A stretch of 18,790 nucleotides of DNA. Source: Bacteroidales bacterium. GTDB lineage: Bacteria; Bacteroidota; Bacteroidia; Bacteroidales; UBA12077. The stretch covers positions 1 to 18,790 of the forward strand of contig JAUVUS010000003.1 in assembly GCA_030600865.1 (NCBI GenBank). The letters run 5' to 3'. The notes below the pieces were generated by a model. That model made no database searches and was not told the DNA's origin. It saw nothing but the letters and a program-made list of their open reading frames with translations. This document shows positions 6,351 through 13,893 of this stretch, piece by piece (positions within the stretch are counted from its first letter, which is position 1; every line of letters begins with the position of its first letter). A program made the translations under genes and the position numbers.

Positions 6351-7070
6351 TTATTTTCTTTTATCTTTTCTAAAACCTAATCGTTCTTCTTTTGTCATTT
6401 TTTCTGTTGCGTATTGTATGATTAATCGGGCACAATCATTTTTCCATTTCATTAGGAAATCTTCGGTTGTTGTTCTGTCTTTTTTCCAGCATTCGCGCAA
6501 AAACCAACCCAATCCCTGATGAACTTCACGTTCACTGTCCATCATAATCGGATCAATAAAACTAAACATCTTTGAGAAATCTGTGCTATGTTTCAAAAGT
6601 TTAATCATTGCAACAGGAACACATCTACGTTGAAATTTGTTTTTAGCGATACGCCAAGCAGATAAATCTTTTAAGCTAATAATTTCTTTTTTCCAGAATA
6701 CTGGGAAAAAGTATTGAACGATTCCGTCGGTGTGAGCCCAATTGTTAATTCCAAGTGAGAACCATGATTCTACTTCTTTAAATGTTTTATAATCGAATTG
6801 TTTAGAAAACTCATTTAAGAGTAACAATGCGAAACTTGGTAATTCGTATTTTTCTTCTTTAACAAGTAGTTTAGATACTTTATAAACTAATTCAATACTG
6901 CACCACGACTGCGATTTAAATTCTTTTACTTTTTCTGGGATCATATCCTTATCTAATCCATATCCATTGTATCCACCTTTAAAGTAACGCGAATATTTCT
7001 TTACGATTTCATCATTAGCATTTTTAATACAAAATTTTTTGATGTTGATATATAATTCTTGTGCTTTCAT
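6351..7070 (-). CDS. AlkD-like DNA alkylation repair protein (HEAT-like repeats)
   Basis: The 239-residue, helix-rich, Lys/Trp-rich protein fits the AlkD/AlkC alkylpurine DNA glycosylase family (PF08713). Key residues of Bacillus cereus AlkD line up at almost the same numbers: Trp111 and Asp115 in NNWAHTDGI, Arg148/Arg149 in KFQRRCVPVAMI, and Trp189 in HQGLGWFLRECWKK. In AlkD these form the DNA-facing cleft and help excise N3- and N7-alkylated purines without base flipping. The catalytic Asp being kept suggests an active glycosylase. It is a single gene, divergent from the tetR-led operon and convergent with the ybaK-like gene. A TAnnTTTG box lies upstream. No sign of truncation is seen. Confidence 0.85.
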   Translation of the reverse strand: MKAQELYINIKKFCIKNANDEIVKKYSRYFKGGYNGYGLDKDMIPEKVKEFKSQSWCSIELVYKVSKLLVKEEKYELPSFALLLLNEFSKQFDYKTFKEVESWFSLGINNWAHTDGIVQYFFPVFWKKEIISLKDLSAWRIAKNKFQRRCVPVAMIKLLKHSTDFSKMFSFIDPIMMDSEREVHQGLGWFLRECWKKDRTTTEDFLMKWKNDCARLIIQYATEKMTKEERLGFRKDKRK

Positions 7071-7130
7071 AAACTTATTTTTAATTCATAATAAATATAG
7101 TAGTTCTAGAATGTTTTAAAAATTATTAAT

Positions 7131-7138
7131 CAAAAATA
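7131..7138 (-). promoter_or_regulatory. Candidate Bacteroidota -7 box for the AlkD-like gene
   Basis: On the minus strand the bases read TATTTTTG, an exact match to TAnnTTTG. It lies about 60 bp before the ATG at 7070. A TTG sits 15 bases upstream, closer than the usual spacing, so support is moderate. Confidence 0.4.
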
Positions 7139-7149
7139 TTAGAAAAAAC

Positions 7150-7190
7150 TTGACAACTATTTATAAAATTACGTAATTTGTACGATAATA
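7150..7190 (+). promoter_or_regulatory. Promoter/operator candidate for the tetR-led operon
   Basis: A perfect 14-bp palindrome AAATTACGTAATTT (7166-7179) sits 42 bp before the tetR start. TTGACA (7150-7155) precedes it, and an AT-rich TAATTTG runs through its right half. A TetR protein binding this palindrome would block the promoter and control its own operon. The palindrome is directly visible; its use as operator is inferred. It could also affect the divergent AlkD-like gene. Confidence 0.5.
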
Positions 7191-7221
7191 GTAAAAAAAT
7201 ACTAAAAACGTAAATTAAATC

Positions 7222-7806
7222 ATGGAAAGTATAGCCGATCAAAAACTAAAGGAAATTCTGGTTGCAGCGAAAGAACTTTTTTGGAAGTATGGCTTCAAAC
7301 GTGTTACCATAGAAGAAGTATGTAGAGAAGCTAATGTTAGTAAAATGACCTTTTACAAGCATTTTAAAAATAAAATGGAACTCATTAAATACCTTTTAAA
7401 CCATATTTACGATAAAGCAATAAAACAATATCGAGATATTATGGATAGTGATATTCCTTTTCATGAAAAGGTTAAAAAAACCCTGGATTTAAAAATGGAA
7501 CAATCTAAGAATATTAGTAATGAATTTATGAATGATTATATACGTCATGCTGATCCCGAGATGGTAAAATTTCTAAATCAAAAAATGGATGAAAATCTAC
7601 AGATGATTGTCAATGATTATATTCAGGCACAAAAAAAAGGAGATATAAGAAAAGACATTAAACCTGAATTTATTCTTTATATATTAAATCACTTACAGGA
7701 AATTGTAAAAGACGAACAATTAGAAAAAATATATGACAATCCTCAGGATATTATCATGGAATTTACCAATTTCTTTTTTTATGGAATATTACCAAGAAAT
7801 AAGTAA
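7222..7806 (+). CDS. TetR/AcrR-family transcriptional regulator
   Basis: The 194-residue protein has the TetR N-terminal DNA-binding domain: EILVAAKELFWKYGFKRVTI (11-30) and the helix-turn-helix VCREANVSKMTFYKHFKNK (33-51) with the family's TFYKHF recognition helix end. The C-terminal helical ligand domain (55-194) has no feature that names the ligand. It is the first gene of the efflux/Lol-like operon and overlaps the barrel gene by one base (TAATG), so it is almost certainly co-transcribed with its targets. It probably represses them and is relieved by a hydrophobic ligand or envelope signal. A 14-bp palindrome in its promoter is a good operator candidate. Confidence 0.9.
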   Translation: MESIADQKLKEILVAAKELFWKYGFKRVTIEEVCREANVSKMTFYKHFKNKMELIKYLLNHIYDKAIKQYRDIMDSDIPFHEKVKKTLDLKMEQSKNISNEFMNDYIRHADPEMVKFLNQKMDENLQMIVNDYIQAQKKGDIRKDIKPEFILYILNHLQEIVKDEQLEKIYDNPQDIIMEFTNFFFYGILPRNK

Positions 7807-8939
7807 TGTATAAAGTACAACTGACCATATTATTTTGTTTGACAATATTTATTAAAAGTTTTTCTCAGGAAAGAAATTTTAATGAGCAAGTAATTGGTTG
7901 GCTTACTTTTAATATTGATAATCCTTTTATGACTCAGGCAGGAATACGTTACTTACCTGAACTCAGGAGTAATAAAATTTTTAATGATAATCTGAATTTA
8001 AAAACTGATTTTTCACTTAATGCCTATGGAAATGTGCTAATGTACGGATTCGATAGTACTGAGACAAATGCTAAAATAAAACCTTATAGATTACAGTTAG
8101 GACTTTCCGGCAATCAGTTTGAAGCACGTATTGGTTTGCAAAAAATTAGCTTCGGATCAGCTTCTATGCTACGGCCACTTATGTGGTTTGACAGATTAGA
8201 TCCCAGAGATCCACTTCAGTTAACAGATGGTGTATATAGTATTTTAGGAAAATATTACTTTTTAAATAATGCAAATATCTGGTTTTGGACTTTGTATTCA
8301 AATAAAGACACCAAAGGATGGGAAATTTTTCCAAGCAATAAAGAAAAACCCGAAATTGGAGGACGAATTCAGTTACCGCTTTTCACAGGTGAGATTGCCG
8401 GAACTTATCATTATCGCGAAGGAATTTTTAATGGCACTTTTGCCGATACTTTATCAAACAGAAATGGTTTTTCAGAGAACAGATATGCGATTGACGGGAA
8501 ATTCGATTTAGAAATTGGTTTTTGGTTCGAAGCTGCATTAATTCATCAAAATTTGGACTTTACAAATCAGCGTTATCAACGATTAATAAATGTTGGTGCT
8601 GATTATACGTTTGGTTTAGGTAATGGATTAAATATGATAACAGAATATTTTACATATCAAAAAGCAGAAAATGTTTTTGGTAAAGGCAGTGGAATTGATT
8701 TTGGAGCTATTTCTTTAAATTATCCTTTAAATATAATTAATAATATACAGGCTATCGTTTATTATGATTTTACAAACAGTGAGTATTATCGATTCATAAA
8801 TTTTTCATGGACCTATGATAACTGGATGATTTATATCATGGGATTTTGGAACCCGGAACGGTTTAATATTTACAATTATGCCGATGCAAATATTTTTGCC
8901 GGAAAGGGTTGTCAAATCATGCTTACTTTTAATCATTAA
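7806..8939 (+). CDS. Putative outer-membrane beta-barrel protein of the ABC operon
   Basis: The 377-residue protein starts with a signal peptide (LTILFCLTIFIKSFSQ, about 6-21). The rest is rich in alternating hydrophobic/polar strands with many Tyr, Phe, Trp, Gly and Asn, for instance YRLQLGLSGNQFEARIGLQK (96-115). Its last strand is GKGCQIMLTFNH, close to an aromatic-ended barrel terminus. This points to an outer-membrane barrel, but I do not recognise the family; porin-like or DUF1302-like proteins are possible relatives. Translation is coupled to tetR by a TAATG overlap, and the ABC ATPase gene follows after 45 bp. Its place suggests that it gives the ABC and LolA-like pair an outer-membrane partner, which is inference. 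Confidence 0.65.
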   Translation: MYKVQLTILFCLTIFIKSFSQERNFNEQVIGWLTFNIDNPFMTQAGIRYLPELRSNKIFNDNLNLKTDFSLNAYGNVLMYGFDSTETNAKIKPYRLQLGLSGNQFEARIGLQKISFGSASMLRPLMWFDRLDPRDPLQLTDGVYSILGKYYFLNNANIWFWTLYSNKDTKGWEIFPSNKEKPEIGGRIQLPLFTGEIAGTYHYREGIFNGTFADTLSNRNGFSENRYAIDGKFDLEIGFWFEAALIHQNLDFTNQRYQRLINVGADYTFGLGNGLNMITEYFTYQKAENVFGKGSGIDFGAISLNYPLNIINNIQAIVYYDFTNSEYYRFINFSWTYDNWMIYIMGFWNPERFNIYNYADANIFAGKGCQIMLTFNH

Positions 8940-8984
8940 ACTTACTGATAAACTCTGAACTCAAAACTAATAAAATAAAAATAT

Positions 8985-9683
8985 ATGGAACAATCATCAA
9001 TAATAACTATTAAAGAGTTAATAAAACGATTTCCGGTTGGGAAAGGAGAGTTTACAGCCTTAAATGGTATAAACCTGGCTTTTAATACTGGCGAATTTGC
9101 AGGAATTGTCGGACCTAGCGGATCTGGTAAAACAACTTTACTTAATATTATTGGATCTTTAGATACTGCTACTGAAGGTAAGGCTGTAGTAATGGGACAA
9201 TCAACTGGTGATTTGACGACAAAAAGTGCAGCTAAACTTCGAAGGATGCATTTAGGTTTTATTTTTCAGACCTATAATTTACTTCCTGTTTATACGGTTT
9301 ATGAAAATGTTGAATTTCCTTTGCTATTACTTAAATTATCTGACAGTGAAAGAAGAAAAGCCGTTAACGATGCTTTAGAATGGGTAGGATTAACCGATAA
9401 AATTAAATCACGCCCTGCACAACTTTCCGGTGGAGAATGCCAGAGAGTTGCTATTGCAAGAGCCATGGTAAAAAAACCAGAAATTGTTTTAGCAGATGAA
9501 CCTACTGCAAATCTCGATGCAGCAAATTCTCATAACATTCTTAAAATGATGTTGAAGTTGAATGAAGAACTTAAAACAACATTCATTTTTGCTACTCACG
9601 ACGATAAGGTAATAAAATACCTGAAACGTAAAATTACTCTTGAAGACGGGAAAGTTGTTAAGGATGAATTTATTACTAAATAA
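8985..9683 (+). CDS. ABC transporter ATP-binding protein (LolD/MacB type)
   Basis: The 232-residue protein has all ABC ATPase motifs: Walker A GPSGSGKT (43-50), Q-loop Gln95 in FIFQTYNL, signature LSGGECQRVAIARA (147-160), Walker B IVLADEPTANLD (167-178) and H-loop His205 in ATHDD. The FQTYNLLPVYTVYENV stretch is typical of the LolD/MacB/FtsE branch, whose partners are FtsX-fold permeases that use ATP hydrolysis for mechanotransmission across the periplasm. The Gln usually found in LSGGQ is Glu, which is common in this branch. It is followed by two such permeases, the first 15 bp downstream, so it is the shared ATPase of that transporter. Confidence 0.95.
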   Translation: MEQSSIITIKELIKRFPVGKGEFTALNGINLAFNTGEFAGIVGPSGSGKTTLLNIIGSLDTATEGKAVVMGQSTGDLTTKSAAKLRRMHLGFIFQTYNLLPVYTVYENVEFPLLLLKLSDSERRKAVNDALEWVGLTDKIKSRPAQLSGGECQRVAIARAMVKKPEIVLADEPTANLDAANSHNILKMMLKLNEELKTTFIFATHDDKVIKYLKRKITLEDGKVVKDEFITK

Positions 9684-9689
9684 AGGAGG
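9684..9689 (+). promoter_or_regulatory. Perfect Shine-Dalgarno site AGGAGG for the first permease gene
   Basis: AGGAGG follows directly after the ATPase stop codon and lies 9 bases before the ATG at 9699. It confirms that start and is unusual against the A-rich leaders of the neighbouring genes. Confidence 0.75.
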
Positions 9690-9698
9690 TTTTAAATT

Positions 9699-10913
9699 AT
9701 GATAGCATTTAAATTAGCTTGGCGAAACTTAATTGGTGCAGGTTTACGAACATGGCTAAATGTATTTGTATTGTCCTTTATTTACATCCTGATAATATGG
9801 CATTATGGAATTCTGGATGGATGGAATCACCAGGCAAACATAGACATGAAAGCATGGGAAGCTGGAAACGGACAATACTGGCAACAAAATTATGATCCAT
9901 ATGACTTTTTCACTCTGGAAGAAAGTCATGCTAAAATTCCTGAGGTATTACAAAAAGCGAGTTCTGAAGGAGTAGTAACTCCAATCTTAATTTCACAAGC
10001 TTCTGTTTATCCTGATGGTAGAATTCAAAGTATGCTTCTGAAAGGAATTATTCCTGATCAAAAAGTTGTTGCAATACCAAGTGCCGAATTGGACACTGAA
10101 TCAGAAGCCATGCCTGCCGGCAGCCCGCCTGCCGAACGGACAGGGCAGGAAATACCTGTAGTTATTGGACGACGAATGGCTAAAAGCTGTAAACTTAAAG
10201 AAGGCGATATTACAACAATTAGATGGAGAGATGTGAATGGAACTTTTGATGCAGCTGAAGTTAAAGTTGTAAAGGTATTTAATTGCAACGTACCTAATGT
10301 TGATGCAGGACAAATGTATATTCATATTAATACACTCCGGGAAATGATGCAAGCACCAGGTGAAGCTACAATGTTTATCATCGGAAAGGATTTTGAAATG
10401 AATGAAACTGTTTCCGGTTGGGAGTATAAAGACTATGATTTCTTGATGTCAGAAATGAATGAGATGATGAAAATGAAAAAAGTTGGGGGTTCGTTTTTCT
10501 ATCTAATCTTGATGTTACTTGCAATGCTTGCTATTTTTGACACTCAGGTATTATCTATTTTCAGAAGACAAAAAGAAATAGGAACATATATTGCCATGGG
10601 AATGACCAGAACACAAGTAGTAAGCTTGTTTACTGTTGAAGGGGCAATGCATGCAATATTAGCAGTTATTATTGGTGCTATTTATGGTATTCCATTTTTA
10701 TTATGGCAGATGAAAACCGGAATGACAATGCCTGCAGGATCAGATGATATGGGTATTGCCATTGCAGAATCCATTTTCCCTGTTTATGGAGTAGGACTTA
10801 TTATTACAACCGTTCTATTAGTACTAATTATAACTACTATTGTAAGTTATATGCCTGCCCGTAAAATTTCAAAAATGAAACCAACTGATGCACTTAAAGG
10901 AAAAATACAATGA
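9699..10913 (+). CDS. ABC transporter permease (FtsX/MacB/LolC-E fold), first subunit
   Basis: The 404-residue protein has an N-terminal helix (about 18-36), a large extracytoplasmic domain (about 40-260) and three C-terminal helices (about 264-284, 314-336, 360-384). This is the MacB/LolCE layout. RRQKEIGTYIAMGMTRTQVVSLF (289-311) is the coupling-helix segment of FtsX-fold permeases. The tail PARKISKMKPTDALKGK (386-402) is also typical. Residues 137-150, with sequence AMPAGSPPAERTGQ, come from a GC-rich repeat inserted in frame; they lie in a periplasmic loop and probably do not break the fold. The gene overlaps the next permease by four bases (ATGA). The cargo may be lipoprotein, lipid or another hydrophobic compound. 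Confidence 0.9.
   Translation: MIAFKLAWRNLIGAGLRTWLNVFVLSFIYILIIWHYGILDGWNHQANIDMKAWEAGNGQYWQQNYDPYDFFTLEESHAKIPEVLQKASSEGVVTPILISQASVYPDGRIQSMLLKGIIPDQKVVAIPSAELDTESEAMPAGSPPAERTGQEIPVVIGRRMAKSCKLKEGDITTIRWRDVNGTFDAAEVKVVKVFNCNVPNVDAGQMYIHINTLREMMQAPGEATMFIIGKDFEMNETVSGWEYKDYDFLMSEMNEMMKMKKVGGSFFYLILMLLAMLAIFDTQVLSIFRRQKEIGTYIAMGMTRTQVVSLFTVEGAMHAILAVIIGAIYGIPFLLWQMKTGMTMPAGSDDMGIAIAESIFPVYGVGLIITTVLLVLIITTIVSYMPARKISKMKPTDALKGKIQ
10109..10149. repeat. GC-rich palindromic mini-repeat inserted in frame in the permease gene
   Basis: A 41-bp island of about two-thirds G+C lies inside very AT-rich coding sequence. It contains a perfect 10-bp palindrome CTGCCGGCAG (10114-10123). It also has a second inverted repeat, CCTGCC (10128-10133) with GGCAGG (10144-10149). 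It resembles the short dispersed CCTGCC/GGCAGG repeats I know from Bacteroidota genomes. The frame is kept, adding about 14 Pro/Ala/Gly-rich residues. Confidence 0.7.
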
Positions 10914-12184
10914 TACGTTTTTTATTTAAAGGATTATTAAGAGACCGTAGTCGCAGTTTACTGCCAATTCTGGTTGTAACTGCAGGTGTTATGCTAACCG
11001 TATTTGCATATTGTTACATAAATGGTATTCTGGGAGATATGATTGAATTTTCAGCAAAATATACTTCAGGTCATGTAAAAATAATGACTCGTGCTTATGC
11101 AGAAAATAAAGACCAGGTTCCAAATGATTTAGCTTTAATTGAAGTTAACGATTTGATAACTAACCTAGAGAAAGACTACCCTACAATGGAATTTGTTCAA
11201 CGAATAAGCTTTGGTGGTTTGTTAGATTCTCCGGATGAGAATGGAGAAACTAAAAAGCAAGGTATAGTAGCGGGAATAGCTGTTGATTTAATATCTGAAA
11301 ACACAAAAGAGATAGAGAGGCTTAATTTGGACGGTGCTTTAAGAAAAGGACGATTCCCAGAAAAATCGAACGAAGTATTAATAAGCGACGAATTTGCCGG
11401 AAAACTTGAAGTTGGCCCGGGCGACAAGGTTACACTTATTACTTCTACTATGTATGGTGGAATGTCAATTCAGAATTTTACTGTTGCAGGCACCATTGAA
11501 TTTGGTGTGCAATTTATGGATAGAAGTGGTATGATTGCTGATATTTCAGGTATCCAAAATGCTATGGACATGAATGATGCCTGTGGTGAACTCCTAGGCT
11601 TTCTAAATTCACCAAATTATGATGATATTGAAGCTATGAATGTTGAAACAACGTTTAATAATAAGTACTCAGATCCGAATGATGAATTTTCTCCTGTAAT
11701 GAACAGGTTGAAAAATGATTCTATTATGTCTGGTTACTTTGAATATATGGATGGAGCTGTTGGAATATTAATTACTGTATTTGTGCTGGCAATGTCTATA
11801 GTTTTATGGAATACGGGATTAATTGGCGGTTTGCGTCGTTATGGTGAAATAGGAGTTCGCCTAGCCATTGGAGAAGAAAAGGGACATATTTACCGATCAA
11901 TGATATTTGAATCAATCTTTATAGGAATTATAGGTTCATTCCTTGGTACGCTGATAGGTCTTGGATTTTCATATTGGTTACAGGAAGTAGGTATTGATAT
12001 TGGCGATATGATGAAAAATTCCAAAATGATGATGCCAAGTGTTTTTAGGGCACATATTACAACTCCTGCTTACTATTTAGGATTTATTCCCGGATTGTTT
12101 TCTGTTGTATTAGGAACCATGCTTTCAGGGATTGGAATCTATAAACGTAAAACAGCACAATTGTTTAAAGAATTAGAAACATAA
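10910..12184 (+). CDS. ABC transporter permease (FtsX/MacB/LolC-E fold), second subunit
   Basis: The 424-residue protein has one N-terminal helix (about 17-38), a large periplasmic domain, and three C-terminal helices (about 278-302, 332-356 and 392-414). Its coupling segment GGLRRYGEIGVRLAIGEEKGHIYRSM (split: GGLRRYGEIGV, RLAIGEEKGHIYRSM) matches the first permease and LolC/E proteins. Together with it and the upstream ATPase it should form a heteromeric transporter with one ATPase dimer and two different permeases, like LolCDE. The start ATG overlaps the stop of the first permease (ATGA). The gene ends 8 bp before an inserted repeat that separates it from the LolA-like gene. Confidence 0.9.
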   Translation: MIRFLFKGLLRDRSRSLLPILVVTAGVMLTVFAYCYINGILGDMIEFSAKYTSGHVKIMTRAYAENKDQVPNDLALIEVNDLITNLEKDYPTMEFVQRISFGGLLDSPDENGETKKQGIVAGIAVDLISENTKEIERLNLDGALRKGRFPEKSNEVLISDEFAGKLEVGPGDKVTLITSTMYGGMSIQNFTVAGTIEFGVQFMDRSGMIADISGIQNAMDMNDACGELLGFLNSPNYDDIEAMNVETTFNNKYSDPNDEFSPVMNRLKNDSIMSGYFEYMDGAVGILITVFVLAMSIVLWNTGLIGGLRRYGEIGVRLAIGEEKGHIYRSMIFESIFIGIIGSFLGTLIGLGFSYWLQEVGIDIGDMMKNSKMMMPSVFRAHITTPAYYLGFIPGLFSVVLGTMLSGIGIYKRKTAQLFKELET

Positions 12185-12192
12185 ATAATCAG

Positions 12193-12270
12193 GTCATTGC
12201 GAGGACAAAGGACGAAGCAATCCTTTTCTTGATAAACAGATTGCCTCGCTCGTTACTCGCTCGCAATGAC
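12193..12270. repeat. GTCATTGCGAG-type dispersed inverted repeat between permease and LolA-like genes
   Basis: Outer arms GTCATTGCGAG (12193-12203) and CTCGCAATGAC (12260-12270) are perfect 11-bp inverted copies. Inner arms CGAAGCAATC (12213-12222) and GATTGCCTCG (12239-12248) pair with one mismatch. The 78-bp unit can fold into a long hairpin. Repeats with GTCATTGCGAG and GAAGCAATC are known to me as common dispersed elements in Bacteroidota and other bacteria. It is more GC-rich than its surroundings. It also creates an ATG (12266) in frame with the next gene. Confidence 0.8.
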
Positions 12271-12286
12271 TAATAAAAAGAAAAAA

Positions 12287-13021
12287 ATGAAAATATTAAT
12301 AACAATACTTTTGCTAGCAGGGAGTTGTCTTATCCAGGCTCAGGAACCTACAGGTAAAGAAATACTTGAAAAGATTGATAAAAACATGGCATCAAAAAGT
12401 ACTATATCAACTTCTAAAATGGTAATTCATAGTACACGACAAACACGTACTATTGAAGCAAAAAGCTGGGGGATAGGTGATGAAAAATCATTTACTGAAT
12501 ATCTAGCTCCGGCTCGTGAAAAAGGTACTAAAATGCTTAAGCTTGAAGATGAATTATGGATTTATTCTCCAGGTTCAGATAGAATTATTAAAATTTCCGG
12601 GCATATGCTCAAACAATCATTAATGGGTTCAGATCTTTCCTACGAAGATATGATGGATAATGTTAAATTGCTTGAAGATTATGAAGCAGGAGTAATTGGT
12701 TCTGAGCTTATAGATGAAAGAGATTGCTGGATAGTAGAATTACAAGCAAAAACAGCTGAAGTAAATTATCAGATTCGTAAAATTTGGGTTGATAAAGTTC
12801 GTTATATTCCACTAAAAGAAGAATTATATGCTAAAAGTGGTAAGCTATTGAAAAGAACAGAATTATCAAATATAACCAGAATAGGGAATCGTTGGTATCC
12901 AAAGAAGATTGTTTTTAAAGATATGCTTAAGAAGGGTGATGGTACTGAATTTATTATTGATGAAATAGAATTTGATAAAAAAATTGATGCATATATTTTT
13001 ACTAAAGCATCTCTAAAATAA
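12287..13021 (+). CDS. LolA-like outer membrane lipoprotein-sorting family protein
   Basis: The 244-residue protein begins with a signal peptide MKILITILLLAGSCLIQA, cleaved near residue 18; an alternative lipoprotein reading at Cys14 (AGSC) is weak. The mature part matches the LolA-like/COG2834 fold: EILEKIDKNMASKST (25-39), TRTIEAKSWGIGDEKSF, EKGTKMLKLEDELWIYSPGS in the half-barrel, and late WYPKKIVFKDMLKKGDGT. This is the periplasmic hydrophobic-cavity carrier type. I chose the ATG at 12287. The in-frame ATG at 12266 falls in the inserted repeat and would put a Lys-rich MTNKKKK before the signal peptide. As the last gene, it is the likely shuttle from the ABC permeases to the barrel protein. 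Confidence 0.88.
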   Translation: MKILITILLLAGSCLIQAQEPTGKEILEKIDKNMASKSTISTSKMVIHSTRQTRTIEAKSWGIGDEKSFTEYLAPAREKGTKMLKLEDELWIYSPGSDRIIKISGHMLKQSLMGSDLSYEDMMDNVKLLEDYEAGVIGSELIDERDCWIVELQAKTAEVNYQIRKIWVDKVRYIPLKEELYAKSGKLLKRTELSNITRIGNRWYPKKIVFKDMLKKGDGTEFIIDEIEFDKKIDAYIFTKASLK

Positions 13022-13030
13022 AGTGCTATA

Positions 13031-13058
13031 AAAGAGTACCAATTCGGTGCTCTTTTTT
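13031..13058. terminator. Bidirectional terminator between the LolA-like gene and the convergent U32-like gene
   Basis: AAAGAGTACC (13031-13040) pairs with GGTGCTCTTT (13046-13055) over 10 bp with one T-G pair and a 5-base loop. A run of six T (13053-13058) follows on the + strand, and a shorter T run follows on the - strand. It overlaps the stop codon of the minus-strand gene. Confidence 0.8.
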
Positions 13059-13845
13059 AATAACCAGAGTTTCTACCTTTATGTTCTCTAAGCATTTTAA
13101 ATCGTGTAAAACCCATTTCGTAATATTTATCAATATCCAAATCTATAAGCCCGTGCAATTTACGAGGTTTAACTTTATGCATGCACCATTTTCTTCGAAT
13201 AAAGAATGAGTAGTAGTAATATATGAGTCTTATAATTATGTTTGTACTTCCCAAAATTTTATTTCTTTTTGAAATATAATCGTAGCATATTCTGTTAGGG
13301 CATGTTAATGCACAACCGGCATTGCCAAATAAAGTTATTCTTTCTTTTTGTTCAATGCTTTTTAATAACTCAGTATTGTAATTTACATTCATCGGAAGCA
13401 CAATTGTATCGTATAATTCAAACGCCTTATTAACTTTTTCAAGCGAATCAATTTCCTTTAAAATACTTGCTTCGATTTTATATAATGGAAAATCTTTTTT
13501 TACCCATTTAACAAAATCATCATTTGTAATTATAAGAGAGTTTCCTTTTTTATGGTATTTCTCAAGTAAAGGTTTATATTTTTGATACTCCTTTTGTGAA
13601 ACATAATGGTTTGTAAAAGGAATTCTTATACCAATATTATTTTCTTGCAAAAACTTATAAACCTTATCAGAAATTTGCCTGCTTAAAAAAGGTCGGCCAC
13701 TGTATAACGATGTACGTTCAACAAAACCAAAAATACTATCTATCTTATTTAAAGGAATATTTGGGAAATATTTATTAAAATAGTCTTTTACAGCTTGTCT
13801 GTGTTTTTTCCCCCGTGCAGAAATGGTATATGCTGTATTGTCCAT
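13057..13845 (-). CDS. Divergent U32 peptidase-like protein with a four-cysteine set
   Basis: The 262-residue protein has no clear signal peptide. Its C-terminal half resembles U32-family proteins: LFGNAGCALTCPNRICYDY (172-190) corresponds to the NxGCxxxCPxRxxH pattern. After a further Cys221, the stretch KPRKLHGLIDLDIDKYYEMG (226-245) followed by FTRFKM matches the usual end where a loop leads into a FKI-type motif. Cys178, Cys182, Cys187 and Cys221 could hold a 4Fe-4S cluster, as in UbiU/UbiV. The N-terminal 150 residues look like a TIM-barrel half. It is shorter than typical U32 proteins. It lies 48 bp after a radical SAM gene on the same strand, which may share its pathway. The family link is probable, the role unknown. 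Confidence 0.55.
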   Translation of the reverse strand: MDNTAYTISARGKKHRQAVKDYFNKYFPNIPLNKIDSIFGFVERTSLYSGRPFLSRQISDKVYKFLQENNIGIRIPFTNHYVSQKEYQKYKPLLEKYHKKGNSLIITNDDFVKWVKKDFPLYKIEASILKEIDSLEKVNKAFELYDTIVLPMNVNYNTELLKSIEQKERITLFGNAGCALTCPNRICYDYISKRNKILGSTNIIIRLIYYYYSFFIRRKWCMHKVKPRKLHGLIDLDIDKYYEMGFTRFKMLREHKGRNSGY

Positions 13846-13893
13846 TGTAATTCAAATCTGTTTTTTACAAATATTGGAATAATATTTAAGGTT

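Noticed and set aside
8985..12184. MacB-type macrolide exporter
   Set aside because: No MacA-like membrane fusion protein is present, the ATPase is a separate protein, and there are two different permeases plus a LolA-like carrier, which fits a Lol-like system better.
12266..12286. Upstream ATG as start of the LolA-like gene
   Set aside because: It lies in the dispersed repeat and gives a Lys-rich extension before a good signal peptide; the ATG at 12287 is better.
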